Assembly (NCBI RefSeq): GCF_040183065.1
Contig: NC_091132.1
Span: 159,004,102 to 159,068,101 of the forward strand
Source: Periplaneta americana
Taxonomy: Eukaryota > Arthropoda > Insecta > Blattodea > Blattidae
DNA: 64,000 nucleotides
Direction of reading: 5' to 3'
The position numbers and the translations under genes were made by a program. Under the pieces are notes generated by a model, which was given only the letters and a program-made list of their open reading frames with translations, had not been told where the DNA came from and searched no databases. Shown piece after piece: positions 1 to 10,889 of this stretch; position 1 is the stretch's first letter; every line of letters starts with the position of its first letter.

Positions 1-217
1 CAGGTTTTCTTTTCTTGGCTTTCGTGGCAATAGATTTTTGACCACTAGTACCTGGGGTGCCTTTTCCATCCTGACCCTGTTTTAGAATATAGAGTGTTGT
101 CATATCCCGGAAGGGCTGTTTTTCTTTGCAGTTGTTGTAGAGCATGTAAGCCCCAACTGCAGCCCCTCCGGTGGCCTCCAGTTTACTGACGGTCCCTGCA
201 TTGGTCAAAGATTTCGC
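1..217 (-). CDS. exon-like open stretch, unrecognised basic protein (partial)
   Basis: One minus frame is open from just after a TAA (218-220) to the window edge. It reads ...SLTNAGTVSKLEATGG, then AVGAYMLYNNCKEKQPF, and ends in a Gly/Thr/Ser linker and a Lys/Arg-rich run (KAKKRKP). The composition looks like real protein, and base composition is less AT-rich than its surroundings. No strong polypyrimidine tract precedes it, so the acceptor is uncertain (possible AG at 216-217 on the minus strand). The frame continues past position 1. It lies downstream, in the same orientation, of a possible first exon at 428-571. I do not recognise the family; a decayed mobile-element protein is the alternative. 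Confidence 0.35.
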
Positions 218-427
218 TTATGTGCTTAAAATAAACTTGGCGCCCCACATCTTTCTGTGTTATGATTTGAGGAACATCTCCAGGCAACGCACCACATAGG
301 CTGTGTTGTGAATGCATTATTGATTAAGCACATCGCAGCCAAAACAATAGATTTGTTTCCAGCAAGCAATTCAGAACGCCTTCCGAACTTCTTTCGACGC
401 ATGCGCCAGTTGTGTACGGTGTCAGGA

Positions 428-571
428 CTAGTTCAGAATTTTACGTTGTTGGAACGTTTCTTGAACTGTTCTTTCACGGCCTTCGGAGTTTCTTCTCATT
501 TTAAAATTATATTCATCTTCCGAACTTAATTTGTCATAAACTATATCACTATCACCTTCCGAATCACTCAT
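428..571 (-). CDS. possible first coding exon, acidic N-terminus
   Basis: An ATG at 571 (minus) opens a 47-codon frame beginning MSDSEGDSDIVYDKLSSEDE, rich in Ser/Asp/Glu, then a basic stretch (MRRNSEGRERTVQETF), ending at TAG 428-430. An acidic start of this kind is common in nuclear or cytosolic eukaryotic proteins. Possible donors lie before the stop (for example CAAC|GTAAAA). The next open minus-strand stretch is 1-217, so the two could be exons 1 and 2 of a gene running off the left edge. CATGCGC motifs near 400 and 655 resemble NRF-1 half sites, often seen near animal promoters. No function can be assigned. Confidence 0.35.
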   Translation of the reverse strand: MSDSEGDSDIVYDKLSSEDEYNFKMRRNSEGRERTVQETFQQRKILN

Positions 572-1296
572 GATCGACCAATTTCACTCGTTCTAAAGCA
601 CGCTGGAACAGGGATCTGGGAGTTCAGATCGGTTCTAATCTTGTTGGGCTACTGCGCATGAGCAGGCAGTGGTGGAACAAACCTCTTGAGACGAGTCCGT
701 TGTCACTCACTAGTTGAATGTTTTATCTGTCAATTACCTTAAACAGAAGGATTCTTCTCTGCAGTGGGGGATTAATCACAGCATAAATGTAGTCAATAGA
801 TAGAGCCGCAAACTTCGGGAGAAGCAAGTGGCCGTAGCATAAGGCGAGTTCCGAAATAGCAGAAGTTCGAAGTTGAAGTAATTTTCAACGTTGTAACACA
901 ACCATGCTCTTTTTAACTCTCGAATTTCCGTGACACAAACATTACGTTACAAGTTTTAAGCTCGGCAATTTACTGCTGATCTATGGGGGTGGAAATTTGC
1001 ACGTTATATGGCAAATTCATCGTTTTATAAGGCGTTCGCCTGCCTTGCATTGACAATATATAGCATTTTGTGAACATGGTGGTGTAAAATAAAACGCATG
1101 ACCTTGATTAATTAGTCTTCAAACGAATTATCAAAGCCTCTCTCGTCCGTACTCGCCATTTCAATATATTTTATTGCTAATTTATCCAATCGAGAAAACT
1201 AAATAATACGACACCAGAAGCTTCGCTTAAATTTTCTTTTCTTCAGTTCATTACTTTAAAATAATTTATTGTTGCTCATTAATTTTTTTATTTTTA
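572..1296. other. no gene seen; possible promoter side of the left-edge gene
   Basis: AT-rich sequence without a convincing open frame. Positions 600-760 are upstream of the candidate ATG at 571 (minus) and are somewhat richer in G and C. No TATA box can be assigned with confidence. Confidence 0.3.
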
Positions 1297-1534
1297 TTTG
1301 GTAATTTAACGCCGCTGTATCAACTTTAAGGTTATTTAGCATCGATGGAATTGATTACAGCGAGATGAGGACGAGGATTCGCCATAGATTACCTGACATA
1401 CGCCTTACGGTTGGGGAAAACCTCGGAAAACCCAACCAGGTAAACAGCCCAAACGGGGATCGAACCCGCGCCCGAGCACAACTCCAGATCGACAGACAAG
1501 ACAGTGTCTTAGCCGACTGAGCTACGTCGGTGGC
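1297..1534 (-). mobile_element. tRNA-derived SINE, family 1
   Basis: Read on the minus strand, the element starts at 1534 with a tRNA-like head. Its A box is TAGCTCAGTCGGCTAA (1510-1525) and its B box is GGTTCGATCCC (about 1457-1467). A body follows with the family core 'ggttttccgaggttttccccaacc' read in reverse, and the far end lies near 'ggtaatttaacgccgctg'. A second full copy is at 13156-13405, with fragments at 34352-34495, 35941-35971 and perhaps 11335-11400. Internal Pol III promoter boxes are the defining feature of such SINEs. Confidence 0.85.
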
Positions 1535-2792
1535 TCACTCTTTATTAATTTACTAGTATTCAGTATTTTCTAATTTATAAGAACGCATATTTAAAACCTT
1601 TTACTGAATAGAGCATAAAACATAACATGCATGATGCTCGACTTCTTTAGTGCGACGGGTAATGGTGGGGGGGGGGGGTTCCCAAGCGTGGCTGAACTAA
1701 GACCCTCACTACTTCTGTCCACGTCGTTTTATCTTGCAAGTACTGATTTGTTCATTACGTTTAATTATTTCTGTGGGGAATTTGGCTTTTAAGAAATGGG
1801 ATGGATGGAAATTTGGTATTTTTTTTGTCCAAAATCACATTTTTTTTTTTTGGTAGAAAATGAAGCTGTGGTCCCTACTTTACACTTTGACGAGATTTTA
1901 GAGCCTTACGACGGCTTTCTCATGAATTACGCCCTTTATAAGTATAAAACATATAGAAATTTAAGTAATTTTTTCGCACTTTTTAGCCCACGTCTCTCCA
2001 TTCACATTGCTAAGGAATCCACAAACGTTATGCTACAAACTTAGAAAATTTTACTGCATGTTCTTTAATATATTCTTATCAAAGATATGTTGGCATTTAA
2101 AAAAAAAAGAAGAAAATAATTTTAATAAAAAATAAAACGCGTGCTTACAGTCTAATCTGTTACAAGATTAATATTAACCGGAGTGCTGTAGTTAATAAAT
2201 ATAGATTGTGCAAGGCACTGGTGTGATTATAGACAGTCGTGTGGTTTATACACCAAGTGAAGCGCATTCTACGTGTCAAAAATGAGTGTTGACCTGGGGA
2301 TAGATAAACATTCCAGACCGTGCCTTCTACGCCGTAGATTCTACGTGTTACTGACCATAAACCCTTGACCTGGAGACAGTGCAAATTGATTCCAGTTAGA
2401 AAATTCTGAGATGGCGTCTTCTATTAGAAGCATATCAGTACGATGTACCGAACATCATTTTGTTTTCACTAACATTTTTAATATTAACCTGGCTGCTGTA
2501 TGCCTTTAGATTAACGGTTGAGAACCAGATAGACCGGAGTTTGATGATAACTTACTAGTACAAAATACGAACAAATACAAATACTAGGTATAGGAGGGAA
2601 GAAAAGTAGTGCATCCATTTATGTAAACTAGAAACTACTACGATTTTGAGTTTGATAATTTTCGTTGGGATTTTATTTAATCAAAAGATAGTACAGTATT
2701 AACAATAAATGTTTTTACTCACTAACTGAGCTATCCAGGCGGACGTATTCATTATGCAATATATAGCAGCCTATACTGTCTACAGCACATTG
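1535..2792. other. no gene seen; short tRNA-like head at 2721-2743
   Basis: AT-rich, with a run of G at 1669-1678 and oligo-A near 2100. At 2721-2743 the minus strand reads GCCTGGATAGCTCAGTTAG, the acceptor arm and A box of a tRNA, but no B box follows. It is most likely a SINE head fragment. Short open frames here match nothing I know. Confidence 0.35.
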
Positions 2793-3605
2793 GCATACAA
2801 TATGGCATTGTTAGCAGAAGAGGAGATGATAATACGTAAGGGATATGCTACTAGAGCAAAATGACAGCTGTGAGCAGTATGGAATGAAGATAAATACCAA
2901 CAAGACGAAGACCATGGTCATAGGAAGAAAAGTAAAGAAAGTAAAGTTGCGAATTCCAAATGAGGCAGTAGAGCAAGTGGACAGCTTCAAATACTTGGGG
3001 TGTACTATAAGCAGTAACATGAGCTGCTGTCAGGAAGTCAAAAGGAGGATAGCAATGGACAAGGAAGCTTTCAACAGAAAAAGGAGCATCTTCTGCAAAC
3101 CTCTGGAAAAAGAACTAAGGAAGAGACTAGTGAAGTGCTTTGTAACATTATATGGTGTAGAAACATGGACATTACGACGAAGTAAAGAGAAGCGAATAGA
3201 AGCATATAAAATGCGGATAAGGTGAAGGATGGAGCATGTAAAATGGACAGACAGAATAAGATACGAAGCTGTGTTGGAAAGAGTGGATGAAGAAAGAATG
3301 ATGCTGAAACTGACCAGAAAGAGGGAAGGTCACTGGTTGAGAAGAAACTGCTTACTGAAGCATGCACTGGAAGGAATGGTGAAGGGGAGAATTCGTGGCA
3401 GAAGAAGATTTCAGATGGAAGACGACATTAGGATACAAGATCATTTGAGGAGACAAAGAGGAAGACAGAAAATAGGAAAGGCGGGAGAATGTTGGGTTTG
3501 CAGTGAAAGACTTGCTTTTGGGCAGAACACTATGAATGAATGGAGAATGCATTTCAATCGAAAAATAATCAAAATCTGGATATTTTTAAGAAATTTTTGA
3601 AAATG
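2793..3605 (+). pseudogene. LINE reverse-transcriptase C-terminal relic (family A)
   Basis: The plus strand encodes the end of a non-LTR retrotransposon RT and its C-terminal domain. In order: AYNMALLAEEEM where the catalytic xADD box should be (both Asp appear lost); NTNKTKTMVIGRK; FKYLGCTISSNM; the thumb region with LYGVETWTLRRS; then MEHVKWTDRIR and GHWLRRNCLLKHALEGM. One in-frame TGA at 3223-3225 splits it, and a frame change follows near 2860 and again near 3500. The 5' part with endonuclease is missing, as in most dead-on-arrival LINE copies. Different family from the copies at 4043, 25466 and 38873. Confidence 0.85.
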
Positions 3606-4042
3606 ATGTACGTTCATTTCAACACAGGCCTCACTTATTTTATGGATATTATCGAAAACCTTTTTAATCATATTTCCTGAAATTTAATGTATAGTTTCTA
3701 GAATGTAATTCTTTAATTCTTCTATTGTTGTAGCACATTTAGCTAACAAAACTGTTTCACAGTAATCCTAAAAGAAATAATGCACAACACTCAAATCAGT
3801 CGACATGGTGGGCCATAATCCTGCGCCTGTTGACGTAATTCTGTATAACAGAATACCTTAGGTACTGTAAATTCAATCTTTTCAATCTTCACTTCTGTCC
3901 GATCCGCACAGATTAATTTACCCAGGCATGCTACCTACTGTCCGTCCAAGTGGTTAAGTCGCAGAGTCGTAGAAAGGGGGGGGAAATCACGTAAAAGTTA
4001 TTTACTTACCCAGAACATTTTATTTAAATTATTTTAAACTTC
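3606..4042. other. no gene seen
   Basis: AT-rich with a G run near 3980. No repeat or open frame I can name. Confidence 0.3.
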
Positions 4043-4887
4043 CTTACTTACTGGCTTTTAAGCAACCCGGAGGTTCATTGCCGCCCTCACATAAGCCCGC
4101 CATCGGTCCCTATCCTGAGCAAGATTAATCCAGTCTCTATCATCATATCCCACCTCCCTCAAATCCATTTTAATATTATCTTCCCATCTACGTCTCGGCC
4201 TCCCTAAAGGTCTTTTTCCCTCCGGCCTCCCAACTAACACTCTATATGCATTTCTGGATTCGCCCATACGTGCTACATGCCCTGCCCATCTCAAACGTCT
4301 GGATTTAATGTTCCTAATTATGTCAGGTGACGAATACAATGCGTGCAGTTCTATGTTGTGTAACTTTCTCCATTCTCCTGTAATGTCATCCCTCTTAGCC
4401 CCAAATATTTTCCTAAGCACCTTATTCTCAAACACCCTTAACCTATGTTCCTCTCTCAAAGTGAGAGTCCAAGTTTCACAACCATAAAGAACAACCGGTA
4501 ATATAACTGTTTTACAAATTCTAACTTTCAGATTTTTTGACAGCAGAATGGATGATAAAAGCTTCTCTCAACCGAATAATAACAGGCATTTCCCATATTT
4601 ATTCTGTGTTTAATTTCCTCCCGAGTATCATTTATACTTGTTATTGTTGCTCCAAGATATTTGAACTTCTCCACTTCTTCAAAAGATATATTTCCAATTT
4701 ATATATTTACATTTCGTACAATATTCCCGTCACGAGTCATAATCATACACTTTGTCTTTTCGGGATTTACTTCCAAACCTATCTCTTTACTTGCTTCCAG
4801 TAAAATTCCCCTAATCATTTGTGGATCGTCTCCTAACATATTCACGTCATCAGCATAGATAAGCAGCCGGGAAGTGATGTAACCCAC
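4043..4887 (-). pseudogene. LINE RT relic (family B, copy 1), 5'-truncated
   Basis: On the minus strand it starts at the RT catalytic box [13 protein letters not shown] (about 4857), continues through [13 protein letters not shown], breaks frame, and resumes as a 133-codon stretch (4058-4459) with [24 protein letters not shown] and [19 protein letters not shown]. The 3' end is a short (TTAC/GTAA)n tail at 4043-4052. This is the same family as 25466-27569 and 38873-40178. A short insertion sits just upstream of the YADD codons, and the copy is cut off shortly beyond it. Confidence 0.9.
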
Positions 4888-5189
4888 CTGTGAGAAAATA
4901 TGATTCAATAATGAATGCACTTTATTCGCTGGAAAATGCGACCATATTTCTGGAACGTACTATACTCACTCACAGTTTGGCGTATATTATACTTTAAGTT
5001 AGTACGTCAATATCCATTTTGTTAAAAAATATTTACAGTACAGATTTAGGCTTATATCATACTTAAAAGTATGTTAATATCTCTTTTGTTACAAAATAAT
5101 ATGATAAAACTTAGTAATAATGATTTTACAGTTAGCTACGAGTACATATAAAAGTCAAGGGTTATTTATTTAATTCATTTATTTGTTTA
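4888..5189. other. no gene seen
   Basis: AT-rich. Two phrases recur ('taggcttatatcatacttaaaagtatgttaatatc' resembles the preceding line), a weak local duplication only. Confidence 0.25.
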
Positions 5190-5497
5190 TGTTATTCCAT
5201 AGATCTTACATGAGCAATGAAGCTTTAAGATGTGGAACAAGTCAAAATTTTACAATATTATAATTACAGTTTTTACAAAATTTTATAGTTTTACAATTTA
5301 GTAATTTTCTACAATTCTTACAATTTTGTGCAATTTTTTACAATATTTTGGCGAGATGTAGTGAGATGAGGTGAGGTCCGAGGATTCGCCAAAATATTAC
5401 CAGGCATTTGCCTTTTGGTTGGGGAAAACCTCGTAAAAACCCAACCAGGTAATCAAATCAAAGGGGTTGATGCCAAGGACTCGCCATAGAGGACAGA
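5190..5497. mobile_element. SINE-like repeat, family 2, copy 1
   Basis: Shares with 35440-35775 the phrase 'ccatagatcttaca', then 'aatgaagctttaagatg', then oligo 'acaattt' repeats, then 'ggcgagatgtagtgag' and the core 'ggggaaaacctcg...aacccaaccaggtaatca'. The second half of the core is related to SINE family 1, but no clear A and B boxes are visible. Probably a tRNA-headless or composite SINE. Confidence 0.7.
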
Positions 5498-5982
5498 ATA
5501 TATTTATTTAGATTCAACAAAGAGAGTTATGATATGATCGTTGGCAAAGAGAATATTCTGTCGATGCTGCTGATGCCTACGGGCAAATTACTTGAAAAAG
5601 GCGTGAAATCAGATGATTTCAAAACATCAGGCATACAAGTTACGAAAAGGAGGACATTTGTTGATTTTTTAAAAGTTCGCCTGGACCCCAGGCAAAGGCC
5701 TAAAGAGGAGGACAAAAGAGGACGTCTGACACCCTGTGAACACTGACACAGCACACCGGTGCTACTGGATGAGGAAATCGTATTTTATGTTAACTGACAG
5801 ATACAAACGAAGCAGGATTTAAAGCCAATCAGATGAAGGTTGCAGTAAATACAGTAGGCCAATAATATTAATTTCATAATCTCATAACCTCTAAAGTAAT
5901 CAATTCATAATTTTCATCAGTCACTAGGTGTCATCCCTGCTTTTTGCAGTTTCAATGCAGAGAAAATCTGTGATTTCCGACT
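5498..5982. other. short unassigned open frame at 5534-5746 (+)
   Basis: A 70-codon plus-strand frame (start MIVGKENILSML, end RLTPCEH) has plausible composition, but I recognise no family, and the antisense strand is open too. I do not call it a gene. Confidence 0.2.
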
Positions 5983-6590
5983 AGTATAGTTTACTTTATT
6001 GAATAGCACTGGGTCAATTACCATCAGCTCTTACTATATGTGCAATAAGCAAACAGTTAGTATAGTTCACTTTATTGCATAGCACTGGGTCAGTCGCTAT
6101 CAGCTGTTACTATATGTGCAATAAGCAAACAGTTAGTATAGTTCACTTTATTGCATAGCACTGGGTCAGTCGCTATCAGCTTTTACTATATGTGCAACAA
6201 GCAAACAGTTAGTATAGTTCACTTTATTGCATAGCACTGGGTCAGTCACTATCAGCTGTTACTATATGTGCAATAAGCAAACAGTTAGTATAGTTCACTT
6301 TATTGCATAGCACTGGGTCAGTCGCTATCAGGTTTTGCTATATGTGCAATAAGCAAACAGTTAGTATAGTTCACTTTATTGCATAGCACTGGGTCAGTCA
6401 CTATCAGCTTTTACTATATGTGCAATAAGCAAACAGTTAGTATAGTTCACTTTATTGCATAGCACTGGGTCAGTCGCTATCAGCTTTTACTATATGTGCA
6501 ATAAGCAAACAGTTAGTATAGTTCACTTTATTGCATAGCACAGGGTCAGTCGCTATCAGGTTTTACTATATGTGCAATAAGCAAACAGTT
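5983..6590. repeat. exact 76-bp tandem repeat, 8 units
   Basis: Units begin with AGTATAGTT at 5983, 6059, 6135, 6211, 6287, 6363, 6439 and 6515; the ninth start (6591) diverges after three bases. Every period is exactly 76 bp, with only substitutions between units; the first unit is the most divergent. Each unit carries TGCAATAA and TTATTGCA about 24 bases apart, which can form a stem. There are no spacers, so this is a minisatellite and not a CRISPR array. Confidence 0.95.
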
Positions 6591-7320
6591 AGTTGTCACA
6601 CAATTAGAACGGAGAAGTTCATTTGTCTCTTCTCCGACAAAGATATAGTTATATACTGTACTTATGTTTTCATGGTTCTGGATTAAGAAGAAAACTAATA
6701 GACTTGTTCATGATTGCCGTAAGCTTTTAATAATGGAACAACAGCAGTGACGTAATAGTTTATAAACTAAAATAGAAAATAACATAGAAAATTGACTGAC
6801 CTCTCATATGTGTGTGTTCAGGTTCTGTACATAATACTATGGTGCATAAAATTTGAGTTTTGACGATGTTGATATGTTAAACAGGAATATAAGATATTTT
6901 CAGCATCAATTTCATTGTAATCAAAATAAAGCTTCGAACTACTGTATTATTATATAGGCCTGTGATTAATGTTTGCATGCAACAGTGCAATATCTCTCTT
7001 ATCACAGCAATTTGTTCCAACCCTCGCAGTAGGAGTAACACTACCATTGCCAGTTTTACATATTTCAACCTGGAAATGTCATAAGTAAGATTAGGTTGCA
7101 CGCATGCTCAATGATTTATTATACAGATATTATCACAACTTACCTTTCCTGCACTTCTCTCTTTTCTTGCCCTCCTCTTCAAGCAGTTATATAAATTTCT
7201 TAGTTGTTCTGTTGAGCATTGAAATTTTCCCCCAGCAGCCATGTTTTTAAAGTATTCGTCACTGCATTGGTTGTTTTATTTTCAACAATGTCTTTGTATT
7301 CTGCAACGATGTCTAATAAC
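6591..7320. other. no gene seen
   Basis: AT-rich flank of the inverted-repeat element that begins at 7325. Short open frames (for example 6877-7101 minus) have no recognisable motif. Confidence 0.3.
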
Positions 7321-7961
7321 ATTTCGATGGCTTGGTTCCAAATGTGGCCATCTGCAAAATTTTCGATTTTGAGTTTTCTGCATATTCTGACTCAGAACCT
7401 GATTATCTATCAGCTCTAAACGTGTCTATTCATTAAGTTAAAAAATAGCGCCTCAAATCATGGTGTATCAATGTAGCTATGTGAAACCTAAGGTTGAATG
7501 TTAGTTACAAATGTGTCTCAAAACAGACAGCCATAATTGGAATAGAGTTTTCTTTATTTTTATGTTTTGCATATATAGCTATATCACATAGCTACTTGTG
7601 GAATGACTTGTTTATTGCACAACGGTTGTGAATTCTGCAGATAGATACATAGAATAATAATAAATGCAACAGGTAATTTTGTTACGAATCTTACTCGTGA
7701 AGGAAAACTAGATTTACAGTCGTTAATTCGTTATGTTAAAATTTAATATCTGAATTTCAGTAACTTACTAAATGTCTTAACAATGACAATAAAACTTTTT
7801 AACCTATAGTTGTTTGTCGTAATGGATGGCTAAAATTAGAAATACTCCAACAATAATAATTTTCTCACTCCTTTATGTAAGCATAGCTCGGTTACACAAC
7901 AGCATGCTAGTTAGTAGTGCGAGCTTTCTGCATAATTAGTGATACAATTATTGTATTGAAG

Positions 7962-9695
7962 ATGGCGTCCAGAAGTAAAATAATGCTAGAACTATTACAT
8001 TTAAAAAAATATGATCCCCGTATTACTGCTACTTATTCATCTAAGGAAATGAATACACAGCCTCTTTCAAGCGAAGATGATAGCCGTTTTGTAATAAGTC
8101 CAGAGACAAGTACAGCCACTGCTACGAAAACATCACAGGATGTGGATTTGCAATGCAGCGTGATATGGAAATACAACTCTCAGCTGCTAACTTATTGTTA
8201 TTTTTATTTGAAATTAATTATTGCACACGTGTTCATTATTTGCTGTTATGAATTTCATTTTATTATATTTTTATAATTAGAAGTAAATGTATTAAAATTG
8301 ACTCTCTTATAATTTTATAGACTTTGAAGAGTCAACATATTCCAGGTAAATCAATGGCTGAGCCTTATGATTGTAGGCTAAAATGCAAAATACGTATCAT
8401 CCAAGTGCAAAGAAGCGAAATTTTCACTAATTATTGGAAATTTGGCAATTTTAATAGGCAACGTGATTTTTAACAGTCTTGTAGTGGTGAATGAATGTAA
8501 GAGAAAAACATGTGTAGAAAATTCTAAACGGTCTAAAACATTGAAATTCTTTTTTAATGTTGATAACTCGGGAAAAGAAATGTGCAAGAAGACGTTTCTC
8601 AATACTCTGGCTATTAAGAAGGGCGTACTACATACTACATTTTGCTATTCAAAGCAGGACAACACAAATGGACAAAAGGAGTGGGTATGGATCTACAAAA
8701 ATATCTCAGGAGTTGGTATCTTTAGTAAAAGATCACACTAACAAATTTCCTACAATGTCATCCCACTATTGCAGGAAAGATTAAAAAAGGAATACTTGAG
8801 TCCAAAATTGAATATTGCACAGATGTACGGACTTTACAAAATTGAATGTAAGGATACTGGTTTATAACTTGTCAAGAACAGTTTTACCATCATGTTTTCA
8901 AAACTTATTTTAACCTGTCCTTCCATAGACTACGTAAAGATCAATGTCCTAAATGTACAACCTATGAACCATCTAATGCGGAACAAAAGCTAATACTAAT
9001 GCAAGATGAACATAACAGACACACAGCACTAAAGGACAGAGCAAGAGAAGAAAAAGAGCTTGACAAAAATGAAGCTAAGCTAAATCCTGATACAATACAT
9101 TCTTGTAATTTTGACTTGCAACAAGTTCTGTATGTCCCCACAAATCCAACGAATCCATCCTCTTCTACAAAACAAAGTTAACTACATATAATTTTACTAT
9201 ATTTAATGTTGGAGATGGGAGTGGAAAATGCTACATGTGGAATGAAATAGAAGGTGGACGAGGGCCTTGTCAAATTGTTTCATGTATCTTTCACCACCTT
9301 GAAAAGTATTTCAGAAGCAGTGAAGAGTGTAAGGCTCTTAAGTGACACATCTGAAGGACAAAATAAGAACCAGTATGTAGCTGCAGTATTCATTTATGCT
9401 GTAATGGTGTTACCAAAAGAAACTGTTGCGAGTGCGATTTGATGCCTGCCAGAATGAAACTGCGTCAAAAAATGTACCAGTTTACTTGCCATATGAATGG
9501 ATGACGATTGCTAGAACAGCCAATCGTACAGAACCGAAGTATCAAGTTTACCAAAATAAAGATATCAAGTTTGTTTATTGGAAAGCATTAGCAACGTTAG
9601 TGATGATGAATAGAAATACATCTGATGAGGGCAACAAAATAAATACAGATTACAATGAATACAATGGAGAAATGTCTGAAACCATTGCACATTGA
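7962..9695 (+). pseudogene. relic gene with DUF7869-like (predicted RNase-H-fold) features
   Basis: Pieces in order: MASRSKIMLELLHLKKYDPR (start at 7962, possible first exon); after a candidate acceptor at 8319-8320, KCKIRIIQVQRSEIF and YWKFGNFNRQRDF; in another frame the VCK-like segment KEMCKKTFLNTLAIKKG; then FYHHVFKTYFNLSFHRLRKD followed by QCPKCTTYE; AEQKLILMQDEHNRH; CNFDLQQVLYVPTN; GKCYMWNEIEGGRGP; LLSDTSEGQNKNQ; and YLPYEWMTIARTAN. This order (QR-x-F box, VCK box, Lys-Asp-x-Cys-x-x-Cys box, YD/FDLQ, SDTxxGQNKN) fits repetitive insect proteins annotated with DUF7869, a domain thought to be related to DDE nucleases. At least four frameshifts or stops make it non-coding. The family call rests on remembered motifs. 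Confidence 0.65.
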
Positions 9696-9983
9696 GAAGA
9701 GGACAAATTCTACATTGAAGTTGAACCATTTACGAGAAATTTGCAATTCAGATGACGTTGCTAATGACTGTCAAGATTTCTTTCAGAATTTATTTAAGTG
9801 ATTCTGCTCTTGAAAATGATGAAACAGTGGTGCCAGATATCAATGATGACGAAGATGAAGATTTTCTTTAAATGAGTAAGACTAGAGTTTACCAAGTATT
9901 TGACAATAATATCTGCCTCTATTTGTTTGTAAAGAGAAATCAGTGTGTGAAAAATATACTATTACATTCTACATTTTTTTTTT
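9675..9983 (+). repeat. direct duplication, copy 1 (element 3' tail)
   Basis: About 309 bp starting 'aaaccattgcacattgagaag' recurs at 10148-10455 with roughly 90% or better identity by eye, including the acidic C-terminal codons (DDEDEDFL) and the following untranslated bases up to an oligo-T run. The copy here has an extra T near 9795 that breaks the frame. Confidence 0.9.
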
Positions 9984-10147
9984 TTTTTTTTTTTTTGTAC
10001 AGTACAACTAGTACAATTAAGGTACGAAAAGGCAGATCCATTTGTAATGAAAATTAAGACCAGTTCTGAAGAGGATTTCCGCAGTATCAATGTCTTACCA
10101 AGGAGAGGTCAACGGTTTATAATGAATACCATGGAGGAAGGTCTTAA

Positions 10148-10455
10148 ACCATTGCATATTGAGAAGAGGACAATTTCTGCATTGAAAATGAAGCATTTAC
10201 GAGAAATTTGCAATTCAGGTAACGTTGCTAATGACTGTCAAGATTTCTTTCAGAATTTATTAAGTGATTCTGCTCTTGAAAATGATGAAACAGTGTTGCC
10301 AGATATCAATGATGACGAAGATGAAGATTTTCTTTAAATGAGTAAGACTATAGTTTACCAAGTATTTGAAAATAATATCTGCCTCTATTTGTTTGTAAAG
10401 AGAACTCAGTGTGTGATAAAATACACTATTACATTCTACAATTTTTTTTTTTTAA
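10148..10455 (+). repeat. direct duplication, copy 2, frame intact
   Basis: Second copy of the tail at 9675-9983, offset 473 bp. Here the frame is intact from 10047 to 10337 and ends with an acidic tail (PDINDDEDEDFL). The C-terminus of the element's protein may therefore survive in this copy. Confidence 0.9.
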
Positions 10456-10889
10456 TTCTGTTCAGAACTAGTACAATTTTTTTTGTCAGAATTAAAGTTT
10501 TTAAATAATCAATCAGCTTAGGATAACAAGCATTGATAAAATTGAATACGTTTACTGTAGCTGACAGTTATTTGTGTTTATCTGAAATGAATGAAGTATG
10601 GTTTATTATGTACTAGTTTATTTCAATGTTATTCTTTCATATATTGACAATTCCATACGTGGCTATCTTATCATTAAAAAAAAAAATCATCAAAATTTAT
10701 GTTAACTGATAGTGCAAAACATTTGTAGCTAATACATTATTTAAATTATTAATGTCAAAATTTTATAGTGAAATAAATAAGTAACCAAAGAAAAACCCTG
10801 CTTTAATGTGTAGCTTCAAAGTTTAATTTGTGACTACTGAAAATTTATGATTTTGGAAATAGCCACATTTGGAACCAAGCCATCGATTT

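Larger units (their letters stand above)
7325..10885 (+). mobile_element. TIR element carrying a broken DUF7869-like gene
   Basis: Ends are inverted repeats. The left end from 7325 reads CGATGGCTTGGTTCCAAATG, and the right end read in reverse from 10885 gives the same first 24 bases; 33 of the first 36 match. Both ends are flanked by ATTT (7321-7324 and 10886-10889), a 4-bp target duplication. Inside, on the plus strand, lies a broken multi-part gene (7962-9695) plus a duplicated tail. The size is 3561 bp. Four-base duplications are reported for Sola-type transposons, but I cannot assign a superfamily by eye. Confidence 0.75.

Noticed and set aside
1440-1534. Functional tRNA gene (A and B boxes)
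   Set aside because: The acceptor arm does not close and the sequence continues into a SINE body shared with other copies.
1669-1678. G runs here and at 30470 and 30718 as quadruplex sites
   Set aside because: Single G tracts only; no group of four tracts in close spacing.
2811-3671. Minus-strand frames opposite the LINE relic (2811-3020, 3071-3367, 3441-3671)
   Set aside because: They are shadows of the plus-strand reverse transcriptase.
5534-5754. Overlapping plus and minus open frames
   Set aside because: Neither translation matches a known family and no splice signals or start context favour either.
5983-6590. Regular repeat resembling a CRISPR array
   Set aside because: The units are head-to-tail with no unique spacers, and the DNA is eukaryotic.
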